Positions 29,512 to 38,736 of a DNA stretch of 64,000 bases are shown here, one piece after another. Source of the stretch: Rhizobium sp. 007. GTDB lineage: Bacteria; Pseudomonadota; Alphaproteobacteria; Rhizobiales; Rhizobiaceae. The notes below the pieces were generated by a model. That model was not told the origin of the DNA, searched no databases, and worked only from the letters and a program-made list of their open reading frames with translations. How positions within the stretch are numbered: position 1 is the stretch's first letter; each line of letters opens with the position of its first letter. Position numbers and translations under genes: made by a program. The DNA is taken from the NCBI RefSeq assembly GCF_015353075.1, contig NZ_CP064191.1, forward strand, positions 62,001 to 126,000. Reading direction: 5' to 3'.

Positions 29512-29601
29512 GGAGCCGGCACCCGGTCCATGACAGTGCTGTCCATAGTAGCGAGAGCGCCGGCCGCCGCCGTGCGGTCGTCTGCGCAGTGGGACGACAT
29601 C

Positions 29602-31224
29602 ATGAAATACACAAATGAAACAATGGTGGTTGCTGTTGGCGCGTTTCTAGCCTTGCTCGGCGCAGCATTCGCTCGCGATCATCTCTTCGCTGTCCATATG
29701 GCGATACTGTGCTTCTGTCTATTTGCAGGCACTATGCTGCTCATGAGGAAGTTCGATTTTTCACCTGCCGGACGGCAGCATAAGGTCGACACGTCCGGCT
29801 ATGTTGACGAAGTCATACGCTACGGCCTCATCGCGACCGTCTTCTGGGGCGTCGTAGGCTTCCTCGTCGGCGTTATCATTGCGGCGCAGCTGGCGTTTCC
29901 GGAACTCAACGCCGCGCCTTACCTTAACTTCGGGCGGCTGCGCCCGGTTCATACCTCCGCAGTGATCTTTGCGTTCGGCGGCAACGCCCTTATTATGACG
30001 TCCTTTTACGTCGTGCAGCGTACCTGTCATGCCCGCCTGTTCGGCGGCAGTCTGTCCTGGTTCGTCTTCTGGGGCTACCAGCTGTTCATCGTCATGGCTG
30101 CCACCGGCTACATTCTCGGAATTTCGCAGGGTCGTGAATATGCAGAGCCCGAATGGTATCTCGATCTCTGGCTGACGATCGTCTGGGTCGCCTATCTCGT
30201 CGTCTTCTTGGGAACGATCCTGAAGCGCAAGGAACCGCACATCTACGTGGCGAACTGGTTCTATCTCGCCTTCATCGTTACGATCGCAATGCTGCACGTC
30301 GTGAACAACCTTGCAGTTCCCGTCTCTTTCCTGGGATCGAAGAGCTACTCGCTGTTTTCTGGCGTCCAGGACGCGCTAACGCAGTGGTGGTATGGCCACA
30401 ACGCCGTCGGCTTCTTCCTGACGGCCGGCTTCCTCGGAATGATGTATTATTTCGTTCCCAAGCAGGCGAACCGCCCGGTCTATTCCTACCGGCTGTCGAT
30501 CATCCATTTCTGGGCTCTGATCTTCATGTATATCTGGGCCGGGCCGCACCATCTGCACTACACTGCGCTGCCGGACTGGGCCCAGACGCTCGGCATGGTC
30601 TTTTCGGTCATGCTGTGGATGCCTTCGTGGGGCGGCATGATCAACGGCCTGATGACGCTGTCGGGCGCCTGGGACAAGATCCGCACCGATCCCATCATCC
30701 GCATGATGATCATGGCAATCGCCTTTTATGGGATGTCGACCTTCGAGGGTCCCATGATGTCGGTCAAGACCGTCAACTCACTCAGTCACTATACGGAATG
30801 GACGATCGGTCACGTCCACTCGGGCGCGCTTGGCTGGGTCGGCATGATCACCTTCGGTGCGATCTACTCCATGACGCCGAAGCTTTGGGGGAGGGAGCGC
30901 CTCTACAGTCTTCGCATGGTTAATTGGCACTTTTGGCTGGCAACTCTTGGCATCATTATCTACGCGGCCGTTCTTTGGGTCGCAGGGATCCAGCAGGGTC
31001 TGATGTGGCGCGAGTATAATTCGCAGGGCTTTCTCGTGTACTCCTTCGCAGAGACAGTGGCCGCAATGTTCCCATACTACGTGCTGCGCGTCGTCGGCGG
31101 CGGCCTCTACCTCGCCGGTGGTCTCGTGATGGCATGGAACGTCTTCATGACGATCCGCGGCCGCCTGCGGAACGAGGCAGCTATTCCGACCACTTACGTG
31201 CCCCAGACGCAGCATGCCGAGTGA
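29602..31224 (+). CDS. fixN: FixN, cbb3 cytochrome oxidase catalytic subunit I
   Basis: 540 residues from ATG 29602, the usual FixN length; an in-frame ATG at 29530 would precede the transcription start predicted from the anaerobox. A twelve-helix integral membrane protein binding haem b and the haem b3-CuB centre: [75 protein letters not shown] and the [20 protein letters not shown] segment with conserved His. It is the oxygen-reducing core of the high-affinity oxidase that nitrogen-fixing bacteroids use. fixO follows at 8 bp. Confidence 0.97.
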   Translation: MKYTNETMVVAVGAFLALLGAAFARDHLFAVHMAILCFCLFAGTMLLMRKFDFSPAGRQHKVDTSGYVDEVIRYGLIATVFWGVVGFLVGVIIAAQLAFPELNAAPYLNFGRLRPVHTSAVIFAFGGNALIMTSFYVVQRTCHARLFGGSLSWFVFWGYQLFIVMAATGYILGISQGREYAEPEWYLDLWLTIVWVAYLVVFLGTILKRKEPHIYVANWFYLAFIVTIAMLHVVNNLAVPVSFLGSKSYSLFSGVQDALTQWWYGHNAVGFFLTAGFLGMMYYFVPKQANRPVYSYRLSIIHFWALIFMYIWAGPHHLHYTALPDWAQTLGMVFSVMLWMPSWGGMINGLMTLSGAWDKIRTDPIIRMMIMAIAFYGMSTFEGPMMSVKTVNSLSHYTEWTIGHVHSGALGWVGMITFGAIYSMTPKLWGRERLYSLRMVNWHFWLATLGIIIYAAVLWVAGIQQGLMWREYNSQGFLVYSFAETVAAMFPYYVLRVVGGGLYLAGGLVMAWNVFMTIRGRLRNEAAIPTTYVPQTQHAE

Positions 31225-31232
31225 GGTGAAAA

Positions 31233-31967
31233 ATGGCATCGATATTGGACAAACATAAAATCCTCGAGAAGAACGCCACACTCCTTCTGGTCTGCTCGCT
31301 CCTAGTAGTCAGCATCGGCGGCATCGTCGAAATCGCTCCGTTGTTCTATCTCCAGACCACGATCGAGAAGGTGGAGGGGATGCGGCCATACACACCGCTC
31401 GAGCTAGCTGGCCGCAACATCTACATCCGCGAAGGCTGCTACGTCTGTCACAGCCAGATGATCAGGCCGTTCCGAGACGAAGTGGAGCGTTACGGCCACT
31501 ATTCTCTCGCGGCCGAATCCATGTTCGACCATCCATTTCAGTGGGGATCGAAGCGAACCGGTCCCGACCTGGCTCGTGTCGGCGGCCGCTATTCGAACGA
31601 ATGGCACTTCCAGCACCTCTCCGATCCGAGAGCAGTCGTGCCTGAATCGATCATGCCCAAATACGCGTTCCTCAAGAAAAACGAGATCACTGCCAGAGTC
31701 GGCATGGATGATCTCAAGGCCAACGAGGACGTCGGAGTGCCTTACACGGACGACATGCTTGCCGAGGCCGAGGCTGACATGAAGGCGCAGGCCGATCCGA
31801 GCGCCGACACTACCGCGCTCCTCCAGCGTTATCCGAATGCAAAGGTCGGCGACTTCGATGGCGATCCGAGGAAGCTAACCGAAATGGATGCCCTGGTGTC
31901 CTACCTGCAAATGCTCGGGACGCTGGTCGACTTCTCGACCTATGACGACGCCACCGGCTACCGATGA
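31233..31967 (+). CDS. fixO: FixO, cbb3 oxidase subunit II (monohaem cytochrome c)
   Basis: 244 residues with an N-terminal membrane anchor ([24 protein letters not shown]) and one CXXCH haem motif in [17 protein letters not shown]. Ends [19 protein letters not shown]. It passes electrons from FixP to FixN on the periplasmic side. Third gene region of the operon; fixQ starts 9 bp later. Confidence 0.97.
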   Translation: MASILDKHKILEKNATLLLVCSLLVVSIGGIVEIAPLFYLQTTIEKVEGMRPYTPLELAGRNIYIREGCYVCHSQMIRPFRDEVERYGHYSLAAESMFDHPFQWGSKRTGPDLARVGGRYSNEWHFQHLSDPRAVVPESIMPKYAFLKKNEITARVGMDDLKANEDVGVPYTDDMLAEAEADMKAQADPSADTTALLQRYPNAKVGDFDGDPRKLTEMDALVSYLQMLGTLVDFSTYDDATGYR

Positions 31968-31976
31968 GGTGAACCA

Positions 31977-32129
31977 ATGGAAACTTACACGGCAATGCGG
32001 CACTTCGCCGACAGTTGGGGCCTTCTGTCGATGGCGGTGTTCTTTCTAGGCGCAGTCGTCTTCACGCTCCGTCCCGGTAGCAAGCAGTCCGAAAAGCAAG
32101 TCGCCGCTATTCCGCTGGAGGATGATTGA
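31977..32129 (+). CDS. fixQ: FixQ, cbb3 oxidase small membrane subunit
   Basis: 50 residues, METYTAMRHF then one membrane segment (LLSMAVFFLGAVVFTL) and a short cytoplasmic tail ending LEDD. Position between fixO and fixP and size match FixQ (CcoQ), which stabilises the oxidase complex. GAGGTGAACC precedes the ATG. Confidence 0.93.
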   Translation: METYTAMRHFADSWGLLSMAVFFLGAVVFTLRPGSKQSEKQVAAIPLEDD

Positions 32130-32130
32130 G

Positions 32131-32994
32131 ATGTCGAAAAAGCATATCGATGAAATCAGCGGCGTCGAAACCACGGGACACGACTGGGACGGCATTCGCG
32201 AACTCAATACCCCGATGCCCAGGTGGTGGGTATGGACATTCTGTGCGACGATCCTCTGGGCGATCGGATATGCCGCCGCCTATCCGGCAATCCCAATGAT
32301 CACGTCCGCCACGAAGGGGTACATTGGCTTCTCGAGCCGTGGCGAGCTCCAGCAGGATCTCAACCATGCCAAAGCTGGAAAGATGGCGTTCCAAGAGATG
32401 ATCGCGGCTAAGTCCGTCCAGGATATCGACGCCGATTCGGCCCTTCGCGAGTTCGCGATCGCCGGCGGGGGTTCTGCATTCAAGGTCAACTGCGTACCTT
32501 GCCATGGCTCCGGCGCTAGCGGCGGACCGGGATTTCCCAATCTTAACGACGATGACTGGCTATGGGGCGGCGATCTCAAGACGATTCAGACGACGATCGC
32601 CCATGGCATTCGCTTCGACGGCGACGCCGACACGAACGTCTCGCAAATGCCGGCCTTCGCCGACATCTTAAAGCCGGAGCAGACGAAGCAGGTCGCAGCA
32701 TATGTGTGGGGCCTAACCAACATTCCTTCCAATCCGGCACTCGCCGAATCCGGTAAGCAGATATTTCTCGACAACTGCGCGGCCTGCCACGGCGAAGACG
32801 CCAAGGGCAACGCTGAGATAGGCGCGCCCGACCTCGCCGACGCGATCTGGCTCAAAGGACGTGGCGAGGATTCGATCGTTCGCCAGGTGACGGCTCCCAA
32901 GCACGGCGTGATGCCAGCGTGGGGCGGCCGCCTAGGCGATACGACCATAAAAGAACTGACGGTGTTCGTGCATTCGCTGGGCGGTGGGACCTGA
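32131..32994 (+). CDS. fixP: FixP, cbb3 oxidase subunit III (dihaem cytochrome c)
   Basis: 287 residues from ATG 32131, one base after the fixQ stop. GGAGG at 32117-32121 is nine bases upstream of this ATG; the in-frame ATG at 32122 abuts it and is unlikely. One membrane anchor (WVWTFCATILWAIGYAAAY) and two CXXCH haem motifs, CVPCHGSGASGG and CAACHGEDAKG. It takes electrons from cytochrome c or the bc1 complex. Confidence 0.97.
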   Translation: MSKKHIDEISGVETTGHDWDGIRELNTPMPRWWVWTFCATILWAIGYAAAYPAIPMITSATKGYIGFSSRGELQQDLNHAKAGKMAFQEMIAAKSVQDIDADSALREFAIAGGGSAFKVNCVPCHGSGASGGPGFPNLNDDDWLWGGDLKTIQTTIAHGIRFDGDADTNVSQMPAFADILKPEQTKQVAAYVWGLTNIPSNPALAESGKQIFLDNCAACHGEDAKGNAEIGAPDLADAIWLKGRGEDSIVRQVTAPKHGVMPAWGGRLGDTTIKELTVFVHSLGGGT

Positions 32995-33005
32995 AGAAAT
33001 ACGAT

Positions 33006-33149
33006 ATGACTACCCATGATTACAACCCGCTTTTCACTGTGTACGGCGCTCCGCGCGCGGTCGTACACGCCCGCGTCTCAGTGCGTGCCAAGCCGGACGA
33101 TGTAAAGCGAGAGCAGGGCAATCCGGAAAAAATCGGCAGTTCGAGGTGA
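33006..33149 (+). CDS. Small hypothetical protein between fixP and the small-RNA candidate
   Basis: 47 residues from ATG 33006 (MTTHDYNPLFTVYGAP), ending GSSR. It starts 11 bp after the fixP stop, so it could be the last gene of the fixNOQP transcript. Basic and soluble, no membrane segment or motif. Upstream GAAATACG is a poor ribosome site. Its stop lies 2 bp before an anaerobox. It could be a chance frame. Confidence 0.4.
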   Translation: MTTHDYNPLFTVYGAPRAVVHARVSVRAKPDDVKREQGNPEKIGSSR

Positions 33150-33151
33150 GT

Positions 33152-33165
33152 TTGACTTGCGTCAA
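33152..33165 (+). promoter_or_regulatory. Anaerobox in the fixP-fixG interval, upstream of the small-RNA candidate
   Basis: TTGACTTGCGTCAA, perfect. The -41.5 start falls at about 33200, and GATAGAT at 33187-33193 could serve as -10. Between this site and fixG there is a strong terminator, so it does not drive fixG. Confidence 0.8.
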
Positions 33166-33199
33166 GGAGCACGCAACGACCAGCCGATAGATTGCCATT

Positions 33200-33283
33200 T
33201 GTGAGGAAGTTCCCAGCGGGCACTCTCCCCCGTAGTTCCTCACGAGGCCACGCCACCCGTCCACAGGGGCGTGGCCTTCTTTT
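33200..33283 (+). ncRNA. Candidate FixK-controlled small RNA
   Basis: About 84 nt from the start predicted by the anaerobox at 33152 to the end of the T run. It has two hairpins. The first pairs GTGAGGAA (33201-33208) with TTCCTCAC (33236-33243), with an inner CGGG/CCCG pair. The second pairs GGCCACGCC (33246-33254) with GGCGTGGCC (33268-33276) and is followed by TTCTTTTT. No ORF fits within it. The start, two stems and terminator follow one another without slack, as in trans-acting regulatory RNAs. No known family recognised. Confidence 0.6.
33246..33283 (+). terminator. Rho-independent terminator between fixP and fixG
   Basis: Perfect 9-bp GC-rich stem (GGCCACGCC with GGCGTGGCC), 13-nt loop, then TTCTTTTT. 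It separates the fixNOQP side from the fixG promoter. Confidence 0.9.
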
Positions 33284-33296
33284 TGGCTTCTCCGGT

Positions 33297-33310
33297 TTGA
33301 CCTGGATCAA
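33297..33310 (+). promoter_or_regulatory. Anaerobox upstream of fixGHIS
   Basis: TTGACCTGGATCAA, perfect. The -41.5 start is near 33345, 18 bp before the fixG ATG at 33363. Confidence 0.88.
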
Positions 33311-33362
33311 GGAAGGATGCTGCCGAAAGTCGCACACGGGCAGGTGAAATGGAACTCGTCCT

Positions 33363-34934
33363 ATGAACCTCTGCACAGCGCCAAATCCCCCCAAGGACGT
33401 CGAACGGCGCCATGCAGAGCGTGTAGACGCCCGACGCAACCGCCAGCCGCTCTACGCGGCGCGGAAGAAGGTATTTCCCAAGCGGGCCGAAGGAAAGTTC
33501 CGTCGGTTCAAATGGATCATCGCCTTGATCACGCTTGGAATTTACTATCTGGCCCCGTGGATACGCTGGAACCGCGGACCTTACGCACCGGATCAAGCAA
33601 TACTGGTCGATTTGGCCTCACGGCGTTTTTTTTTCTTCTTCATCGAGATCTGGCCCCAAGAGTTTTACTACGTGGCGGGCCTGCTTCTCATGGCTGGGTT
33701 CGGCTTGTTCCTGGTCACATCCGCTGTCGGACGTGGCTGGTGCGGTTATTCCTGTCCGCAAACCGTGTGGGTCGATCTCTTCCTTGTCGTCGAGCGGGCG
33801 ATCGAAGGAGACCGAAACCCCCGCATGAAGCTCGATGCCGGCCCCTGGACATTTGAGAAGCTTAGAAAGCGGGTGGCGAAACATGCCCTCTGGCTGACAA
33901 TCGGCGTAGCCACGGGCGGCGCGTGGATATTTTATTTTGCCGACGCACCGCAGCTTATGAAGTCTCTCGTGACAGGCGGGGCCCCCACAGTGGCTTACGC
34001 CACGATCGCAACCCTGACTGCGACCACCTACATTTTCAGCGGGCTGATGCGCGAGCAGGTGTGCACGTACATGTGCCCCTGGCCCCGCATCCAGGGCGCG
34101 ATGCTGGACGAAAACTCTCTAGTCGTTACCTTTAATGATTGGCGGGGTGAACCGCGTACGCGCCATGCCAAGAAGGCGGAGGCATCAGGTCAGGCTGTAG
34201 GAGACTGTGCCGACTGCAACGCCTGCGTGGCCGTCTGTCCAATGGGTATTGATATCCGTGACGGCCAACAAATGGAGTGCATCACCTGCGCGCTTTGCAT
34301 CGATGCTTGCGACGGCGTGATGGACAAGATCGGCAAGCCGCGCGGTCTCATTGCCTACGCCACTCTCAGCGATTATTCGAGCAACATGCGCCTTGCAACC
34401 GATGGCGGCAGATTGCCTGTGCAGCCGGCGCGCGTCCGAAATGCCGAGGGGACATTCGTCCGTGCGATCCGGCATTTCGACTGGCGCATCATCTTCCGTC
34501 CACGCGTGGTTTTCTACGCCGCCGTTTGGGCGGCGATTGGCGTCGGGATGCTTGTCCATCTGGGCCTCCGCGAACGGCTGAAATTGAACGTCGTCCATGA
34601 CCGCAATCCGCAGTATGTACTCATATCCGATGGCTCGGTCCGCAACGGCTACACGCTCAGAATTCTGAACATGGTGCCCGCACCCAGAAAGGTGAACGTG
34701 CGGCTGGAGGGCCTGGACGGCGCAACCATGCGCATCCCCGAGATCAGCATGCTGGATGGGCGTGCCTTCATCATCGACGCCGAGCCTGACGCGGCGACGA
34801 CCCTCAGGGTATTCGTGACGCGGCATGAGACCGCAACGCCCGTCAGTGGCTTCCTGTTCGTCATCGAGGACGCCGACCACACGGACAGGGCTCTTTACAA
34901 AGCCGCATTCAACACTCCGGGAGAAGCCAGATGA
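33363..34934 (+). CDS. fixG: FixG, membrane iron-sulphur protein (RdxA/CcoG family)
   Basis: 523 residues. Membrane segments flank the first conserved cysteines (GRGWCGYSCPQTVWVDLF); CTYMCPWPRIQ follows, then two ferredoxin-type 4Fe-4S motifs, CADCNACVAVCPMG and CITCALCIDAC, and a C-terminal Ig-like domain. CcoG proteins reduce Cu(II) for loading into the cbb3 oxidase. First gene of a four-gene operon; it overlaps fixH by 4 bp. Confidence 0.96.
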   Translation: MNLCTAPNPPKDVERRHAERVDARRNRQPLYAARKKVFPKRAEGKFRRFKWIIALITLGIYYLAPWIRWNRGPYAPDQAILVDLASRRFFFFFIEIWPQEFYYVAGLLLMAGFGLFLVTSAVGRGWCGYSCPQTVWVDLFLVVERAIEGDRNPRMKLDAGPWTFEKLRKRVAKHALWLTIGVATGGAWIFYFADAPQLMKSLVTGGAPTVAYATIATLTATTYIFSGLMREQVCTYMCPWPRIQGAMLDENSLVVTFNDWRGEPRTRHAKKAEASGQAVGDCADCNACVAVCPMGIDIRDGQQMECITCALCIDACDGVMDKIGKPRGLIAYATLSDYSSNMRLATDGGRLPVQPARVRNAEGTFVRAIRHFDWRIIFRPRVVFYAAVWAAIGVGMLVHLGLRERLKLNVVHDRNPQYVLISDGSVRNGYTLRILNMVPAPRKVNVRLEGLDGATMRIPEISMLDGRAFIIDAEPDAATTLRVFVTRHETATPVSGFLFVIEDADHTDRALYKAAFNTPGEAR

Positions 34935-35422
34935 CCACACAAGTTCCTGCACGAGCTTTTACAGGCCGCCATATTCTTTTGATCATGGTGACGTTCTTTG
35001 GAGTGGTGATCAGCGTCAACGTCACTATGACTTGGTTTGCGTCTTCAACCTGGAGCGGGCTCGTGGTCGAAAACACCTACGTGGCCAGTCAGCAGTTCAA
35101 CAGCAAGGCAGCTGCGATGAAGGCGATGGCAGCCTCCGGCATTGCCGGAACACTTTCCTTCAGCGCTGACGCAATCCATTACGACATCCGCAAAAAGGAT
35201 GGCTCGCCCGCTGCCGTGGACGAGGTCGCTCTCAATTTCAAACGGCCGGTCGGAGAGCACGAGGATTTCCAGCTGCCCGCTGAGAAGATCGGAGAAGGAA
35301 AATTCGTAGCCCGTCACATCCTGCCTGAAGGTGACTGGATAGTGGAAATCACCTCCCGGCACGGGGGAACTATGGTGATGCACGAGGCAAGACGTATCGA
35401 CACCGCGGAGTTTGGCAAATGA
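34931..35422 (+). CDS. fixH: FixH, cbb3 oxidase assembly protein
   Basis: 163 residues with one N-terminal membrane segment (HILLIMVTFFGVVISVNV) and a periplasmic domain, the CcoH/FixH layout (MTWFASSTWSGLVVENTYVASQQFN). It helps oxidase assembly with the copper pump FixI. Starts inside the fixG stop and ends inside the fixI start, so coupled on both sides. Confidence 0.94.
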   Translation: MTTQVPARAFTGRHILLIMVTFFGVVISVNVTMTWFASSTWSGLVVENTYVASQQFNSKAAAMKAMAASGIAGTLSFSADAIHYDIRKKDGSPAAVDEVALNFKRPVGEHEDFQLPAEKIGEGKFVARHILPEGDWIVEITSRHGGTMVMHEARRIDTAEFGK

Positions 35423-37704
35423 CCTGCTGCACGATGGACGCCGAAAGCGCGATGGCCCTCAGCGACACGACTCCTAGTGCCGAGGAAATAACACTGGCGA
35501 GCCATTCGCTCGGCGATGCGCTGCGCCAACTCGATCTGAGCGTGCCCGATATCCACTGCGGCGCGTGCATAAGCACGATCGAGCGTGCTTTGGGGCAGCT
35601 ACCTTTCGTCAGAAAGGCACGCGTGAACCTGACGGCGCGTCGCGTGGCATGCATCTATCGCGAGACGATGGACGGCGATCCGGTCAACCCAACTGAGATC
35701 ATGGCAGCGATCAGCGCTGTCGGATACAGGGCACATCTGTTTGCGCCGCTTGCAGGCGAGAATGACAAACCGAAAAACCAACTGCTTCTGGCAGTGGGAG
35801 TATCCGGTTTTGCGGCCGCGAACATCATGCTGCTGTCGATTTCGGTCTGGTCCGGAGCGGATGCCGCTACTCGCGACATGTTCCACTGGATTTCGGCGAT
35901 GATCGCCGCTCCGGCGCTTGTCTATGCCGGGGGCTTCTTCTTCCGCTCGGCATGGAATGCGCTCAAGCACGGCCGGACGAACATGGATGTGCCGATCTCG
36001 CTGGCAGTGGCCCTTTCCTATGCCGTCTCGCTTTGGGAGACGATGCACCACGGCGAGCATGCCTGGTTCGATGCTTCGGTCTCCCTGCTGTTCTTTCTGC
36101 TGATCGGAAGGACGCTTGACCATATCATGAGGGAGAAAGCCCGTGCGGCAATCAACGGATTGGCCCACCTTGCTCCGCGCGGTGCTCTGCTGATCCAGCC
36201 TGATGGGTCTAAACGCTACGTGCCCCTCGAAGATATCGCCGTCGGCGATGAAATTTCGGTCGCGGCAGGCGAGCGTATTCCTGTCGACGGCGTCGTGGCA
36301 GGCGGCGCAAGCGAAATAGATCTGTCGATCGTGACCGGCGAGAGCGCTCCGGTTGCCGTCGCCGGGAATGACGAAGTCAGGTCGGGTGCGATGAATCTCA
36401 CCGGCTCGCTCATCTTGCGCGCCACAAGCACGGTCAAGAATTCATTGCTTGCGGAGATCATTGCTCTGATGGAGGCCGCCGAAGGCGGCCGGGCGCGATA
36501 CAGACGCATCGCAGACCGTGCAGCGTCGGTTTATTCTCCCGCGGTCCACTTGCTGGCGCTCATGTCGTTTCTCGGCTGGGGTATATTCGGCGGCGACTGG
36601 AAGCAGGCGATGCTCGTGGCTGTTGCCGTGCTGATCATCACTTGCCCGTGTGCCCTGGGTCTGGCGGTTCCCGTTGTCCAGGTGGTTGCCGCCGGCGAAC
36701 TTTTCCGCAGGGGGATTATGGTGAAGGATGGCTCGGCATTGGAGCGATTGGCCGATGTCGACAGCATTGCATTCGACAAGACCGGCACACTGACGATGGG
36801 CGTTCCGTATCTGATCGAGGTCGAATCCGCTGATGAAAAGAGTTTGGCGGTGGCCGCCGGCCTGGCCGCTCATTCGCGGCATCCGCTGGCGCAGGCACTT
36901 CTTCGCGGTCCCGCGGCAACGGCTAGATCCTTCGATCGCGTGACGGAGATCGCCGGCGGAGGATTGGAGGCCGTGACAACGGAAGGCACATATAGACTGG
37001 GCAGTTCGTCCTTTGCCCGCGAAGAGTCACGGCAAACGACAGGCGCAAATGGCCCCTTTTCGGAGGTCGTATTGTCGAAGGATGGGCAGGCGATGGCCCG
37101 GTTCTTTTTCGACGACACTTTAAGGCCTGGGGCGGCCGAAGCGGTCTGCGAGCTGAAGGCCGGAGGCCTTGAAACGATAATCGTATCGGGTGACCGGCAG
37201 GCAGTCGTCGACAACGCCGCGCGTGTAATCGGCATCGACAGAGCGCTGGGCGGGTTGACGCCGAAGCAGAAAGTTGAGGAGTGCGAGCGCCTCTGGACCT
37301 TTGGCCGCCACGTCCTGATGGTTGGTGACGGCATCAATGATGCGCCTGCACTTGCAGCAGCCCACGTCTCCATGGCTCCCGCGACTGCTTCGGATATCGG
37401 CAGACAAGCCGCCGACCTCGTATTCTTCAACGATCGCCTGACCGCTGTTCCGGATGCCATCGCAGTGGCAAAGCGGTCTGCCGGACTCATCCGTCAGAAT
37501 TTTGCGCTGGCAATTGGATACAACGTTCTTGCCGTGCCGATCGCAATCGCCGGGTTCGCGACGCCACTGATTGCGGCGGTTGCCATGTCGACCTCTTCGC
37601 TGATCGTTATGGCAAACGCCCTGCGCCTGAACAGCTTGAGACAGCGGCAGCAGATAGCTGCAACGACGAGCAGCGCGGAAGACGCGGAGGTGTCGGCCGC
37701 ATGA
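35419..37704 (+). CDS. fixI: FixI, copper-transporting P1B-type ATPase
   Basis: 761 residues. An N-terminal heavy-metal domain with CGACISTIE, the membrane CPC motif (ITCPCALGLAVPV), phosphorylation site DKTGTLTMG, the TGES motif (VTGESAPV) and GDGINDAP hinge. It moves copper across the membrane for the cbb3 oxidase. The stop overlaps the fixS start (ATGA). Confidence 0.97.
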   Translation: MTCCTMDAESAMALSDTTPSAEEITLASHSLGDALRQLDLSVPDIHCGACISTIERALGQLPFVRKARVNLTARRVACIYRETMDGDPVNPTEIMAAISAVGYRAHLFAPLAGENDKPKNQLLLAVGVSGFAAANIMLLSISVWSGADAATRDMFHWISAMIAAPALVYAGGFFFRSAWNALKHGRTNMDVPISLAVALSYAVSLWETMHHGEHAWFDASVSLLFFLLIGRTLDHIMREKARAAINGLAHLAPRGALLIQPDGSKRYVPLEDIAVGDEISVAAGERIPVDGVVAGGASEIDLSIVTGESAPVAVAGNDEVRSGAMNLTGSLILRATSTVKNSLLAEIIALMEAAEGGRARYRRIADRAASVYSPAVHLLALMSFLGWGIFGGDWKQAMLVAVAVLIITCPCALGLAVPVVQVVAAGELFRRGIMVKDGSALERLADVDSIAFDKTGTLTMGVPYLIEVESADEKSLAVAAGLAAHSRHPLAQALLRGPAATARSFDRVTEIAGGGLEAVTTEGTYRLGSSSFAREESRQTTGANGPFSEVVLSKDGQAMARFFFDDTLRPGAAEAVCELKAGGLETIIVSGDRQAVVDNAARVIGIDRALGGLTPKQKVEECERLWTFGRHVLMVGDGINDAPALAAAHVSMAPATASDIGRQAADLVFFNDRLTAVPDAIAVAKRSAGLIRQNFALAIGYNVLAVPIAIAGFATPLIAAVAMSTSSLIVMANALRLNSLRQRQQIAATTSSAEDAEVSAA

Positions 37705-37868
37705 ATATGCTCGTCTACCTGATCCCCATTGCTCTTGTGATGGGTGGGATCGGACTCGGCGCGTTCCTGTGGTCGCTGAAGAGCGGACAGTACGAGGACC
37801 TTCAGGGGGCGGCCTGGCGAATAGTCGCCGATGACGAAGATGACCGTGATGACGGAAGATACCAATAA
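37701..37868 (+). CDS. fixS: FixS, small cbb3 maturation protein
   Basis: 55 residues: MNMLVYLIPIALVMGGIGLGA gives one membrane span, then FLWSLKSGQYEDLQGAAWR, the typical CcoS signature, and an acidic tail. Overlaps the fixI stop by 4 bp. Needed for cofactor insertion into cbb3 oxidase. Confidence 0.94.
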   Translation: MNMLVYLIPIALVMGGIGLGAFLWSLKSGQYEDLQGAAWRIVADDEDDRDDGRYQ

Positions 37869-37887
37869 TCTGGAGAAGGGGACTGCC

Positions 37888-38553
37888 ATGCTCGCTGTCA
37901 ATCCGGCGTTGTTGAATTCTGATCTGTTCAGGGGATTGGAAGAAGATGCGCTTGAAGCCTTTATGGGCATCGCCCGGCTTCGAACCGTCGCGCCGCTGCA
38001 GCAGATTGTTGCTGAAGGAGATGATGCCAGATCGATGTTCTGCGTCATTCACGGCTATGTACGGCTCATCAAAACGGATCGCGCGGGACACCAGGCCGAT
38101 ATCTATGTCTGCGAGCCCGGGGATACATTCGGAGAATATCTTTTGTCGGTAGGCAGAACCTACGCCTATGGCGCTTGTGCGACCAACCACACGGCGATTG
38201 CGGAGTTCGATTTCGGATCTTTGGCCGCACTTCTCGACCGGTTCCCGCCGGTCGAGAAAAACATCACGCGGGCGATGGCGAGGAATTTCCTGGCGGCGGT
38301 AGAATGCATCGCTGCCGATCGTCTAAACACTGCTGTGCAACGCGTAGCGAACTACCTCCTCGACCGAGGCTTGCATGATACGACGTCTGCAGTGATCCGG
38401 CTTCCTTATCCGAAGCAGGTTCTTGCCCGTAAACTCGGACTGGCTCCAGGGGCTCTCTCTCGCGCGTTCGCCTCCCTCTCCACGTTCGGCATCGCTGTCA
38501 GAGGTAGGTATATCCATATCGCCGATGCCGATCTGCTGAGGACGGCATGTTAG
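37888..38553 (+). CDS. Crp/Fnr-family regulator, StoR-like, downstream of fixGHIS
   Basis: 221 residues from ATG 37888, chosen because GGAGAAGGGG lies just before it; the frame opens earlier but inside fixS. An N-terminal cyclic-nucleotide-like domain and a C-terminal helix-turn-helix, QVLARKLGLAPGALSRAF. The FNR/FixK E-SR signature is only partly kept: the Glu position is Gly, S and R remain. Position directly after fixGHIS matches, as I recall, R. etli stoR genes, whose products repress fixNOQP. No N-terminal cysteine cluster. No own anaerobox seen. Confidence 0.65.
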   Translation: MLAVNPALLNSDLFRGLEEDALEAFMGIARLRTVAPLQQIVAEGDDARSMFCVIHGYVRLIKTDRAGHQADIYVCEPGDTFGEYLLSVGRTYAYGACATNHTAIAEFDFGSLAALLDRFPPVEKNITRAMARNFLAAVECIAADRLNTAVQRVANYLLDRGLHDTTSAVIRLPYPKQVLARKLGLAPGALSRAFASLSTFGIAVRGRYIHIADADLLRTAC

Positions 38554-38736
38554 GTCGCGCTCTGCGCCTCCCACACCTCACCCGTATGTTGGAGCTGCCG
38601 TTGCTGCCGCGATGCGGATGCTGCGTTTCAGCACGCCGGTGCGGCGGACTAGCGCGGAGATCGTGTGCCGTGAAGGTGGAAACATGCTCGAAGCTAAGTT
38701 ATCTGTAGCGTCAATGCTGCAGTGGGGCAATAAAGC

